A stretch of 6,051 nt of DNA from CAYPKW01 sp964411425 (GTDB lineage: Bacteria > Pseudomonadota > Alphaproteobacteria > Dongiales > Dongiaceae), in contig CAYPKW010000118.1 in NCBI GenBank assembly GCA_964411425.1, positions 1 through 6,051 of the forward strand. Reading direction: 5' to 3'. Below the pieces are notes generated by a model that did no database searches, had not been told where the DNA came from, and saw nothing but the letters and a program-made list of their open reading frames with translations. Position numbers and translations under genes: made by a program. The number at the start of each line of letters is the position of its first letter. The stretch's first letter is position 1. Shown piece by piece: positions 5,419-6,051 of the stretch.

Positions 5419-6051
5419 ATGCCCCCTCGGCCCTCCAGGCGCGCCGCCGTTCTTGCCATCGCGGCGGCCTTGTGCCTTCTCGCCGGCGACCCCGCTTTCG
5501 CCGGCGCCTATCCCAGCCTGTTCGGCACCAGCGAGGACTACTCCTCGAACCTGGCGTTGTTCCGCAAGTGGAACGGCGCGGTCGAGCGCTACCGCGGCGA
5601 ACGGGAGAATTGCGTCAGCCCGCGCTGCGACAAGGCGCGCTGGAAGAAGGTCATCGACGACTTGCGCGGCGCCGAACGCATGGCGCAACTCGCCGCCATC
5701 AACACCGCCATGAACGAGTACCCGTATATCCTCGACGACGTGAATTGGGGCGTGCCGGACTACTGGGCCACGCCCTTCGAGTTCCTGCGCCGCAGCGGCG
5801 ACTGCGAGGACTACGCCATCGCCAAGTACATGGCCTTGCGCGCGCTCGGCGTCGGCGAGCAGGACCTGCGCGTCGTCGTGCTGCGCGACCTCAACCTGCA
5901 ACTCGGCCACGCCGTGCTCGCCGTTTACCTGGACGACCGGGCCCTCATCCTCGACAATCAGATCAAGAAGATCGTTCCCGCCGAGGTCATCCGTCATTAC
6001 CAGCCGATCTATTCCATCAACGAGAATGGTTGGTGGCTGCACCGGCCGTGA
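5419..6051 (+). CDS. LapG-like periplasmic cysteine protease (BTLCP, peptidase C93)
   Basis: This 210-residue protein is predicted to be secreted by Sec. It has an Arg-rich start, a hydrophobic core, and a likely cleavage after AFA (residue 28). It belongs to the bacterial transglutaminase-like cysteine peptidases. The triad is visible as Cys129 in GDCEDYA, His164 in LGHAVLAVY and Asp179 in LILDNQ. Asp128 and Glu130 flank the cysteine, as do the calcium-binding residues of characterised LapG proteins. A cysteine pair, Cys65 and Cys70, may form a disulfide. In the known system LapG cleaves the N-terminus of a large surface adhesin (LapA) to release biofilm cells and is restrained by LapD. Neither partner is in this window. 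ATG 5419 has no good Shine-Dalgarno but gives a proper signal peptide. The stop codon is the last codon of the window, so an operon partner may lie beyond. It is divergent from the degenerate HD-GYP sensor. Confidence 0.92.
   Translation: MPPRPSRRAAVLAIAAALCLLAGDPAFAGAYPSLFGTSEDYSSNLALFRKWNGAVERYRGERENCVSPRCDKARWKKVIDDLRGAERMAQLAAINTAMNEYPYILDDVNWGVPDYWATPFEFLRRSGDCEDYAIAKYMALRALGVGEQDLRVVVLRDLNLQLGHAVLAVYLDDRALILDNQIKKIVPAEVIRHYQPIYSINENGWWLHRP

Noticed and set aside
5353..6042. 229-residue minus-strand open frame opposite the LapG-like gene
   Set aside because: The plus strand carries the signal peptide and the full C93 triad. The antisense frame shows no family motif.

Overview
The window is very GC-rich, compact DNA with almost no intergenic space. 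It most resembles an alphaproteobacterium, possibly Rhodospirillales-like. That placement is inferred from three things: a 60-residue zf-CHCC protein of the NDUFS6-like type, a TTAA-N7-TTAAC CtrA-type box, and a LapG-like (BTLCP, peptidase C93) protein. I see no insertion sequence, phage gene, CRISPR array or rRNA. There is no gene-free stretch over 300 bases.

Layout, left to right. (1) A minus-strand tRNA-Arg(CCG) with encoded CCA sits at 44-120, with its own promoter-like elements at 142-171. (2) A minus-strand two-gene operon follows: a YadG-type ABC ATPase (1212-2204) and a lipoprotein alpha/beta hydrolase (187-1215), joined by an ATGA overlap. No permease gene is in view. (3) A divergent plus-strand gene for a small CHCC zinc-finger protein lies at 2292-2474. 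Its promoter appears interlocked with that of the ABC operon. (4) A minus-strand signalling operon runs from 5352 to 2471. It encodes a 716-residue membrane sensor (TM, dCache-like periplasmic region, TM, PAS, degenerate HD-GYP) and then a PPP-family metallophosphatase joined by TGATG. The operon meets the zinc-finger gene tail to tail at a shared CTAG that provides both stop codons. (5) A secreted LapG-like cysteine protease is divergent from the sensor and ends exactly at the window edge (5419-6051).

The most interesting part is the right half. LapG proteases normally release a surface adhesin, and LapD, an inner-membrane c-di-GMP receptor built from dead GGDEF-EAL domains, holds them in check. 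Here the protease sits head to head with another membrane sensor whose cytoplasmic output is an HD-GYP domain lacking nearly all its metal ligands. The 66-bp gap between them carries a CtrA-like site. This invites the hypothesis of a cell-cycle-linked adhesion-control module in which a dead HD-GYP protein plays a LapD-like receptor role, with a phosphatase attached. The domains and motifs are visible in the sequence. The functional link is inference.
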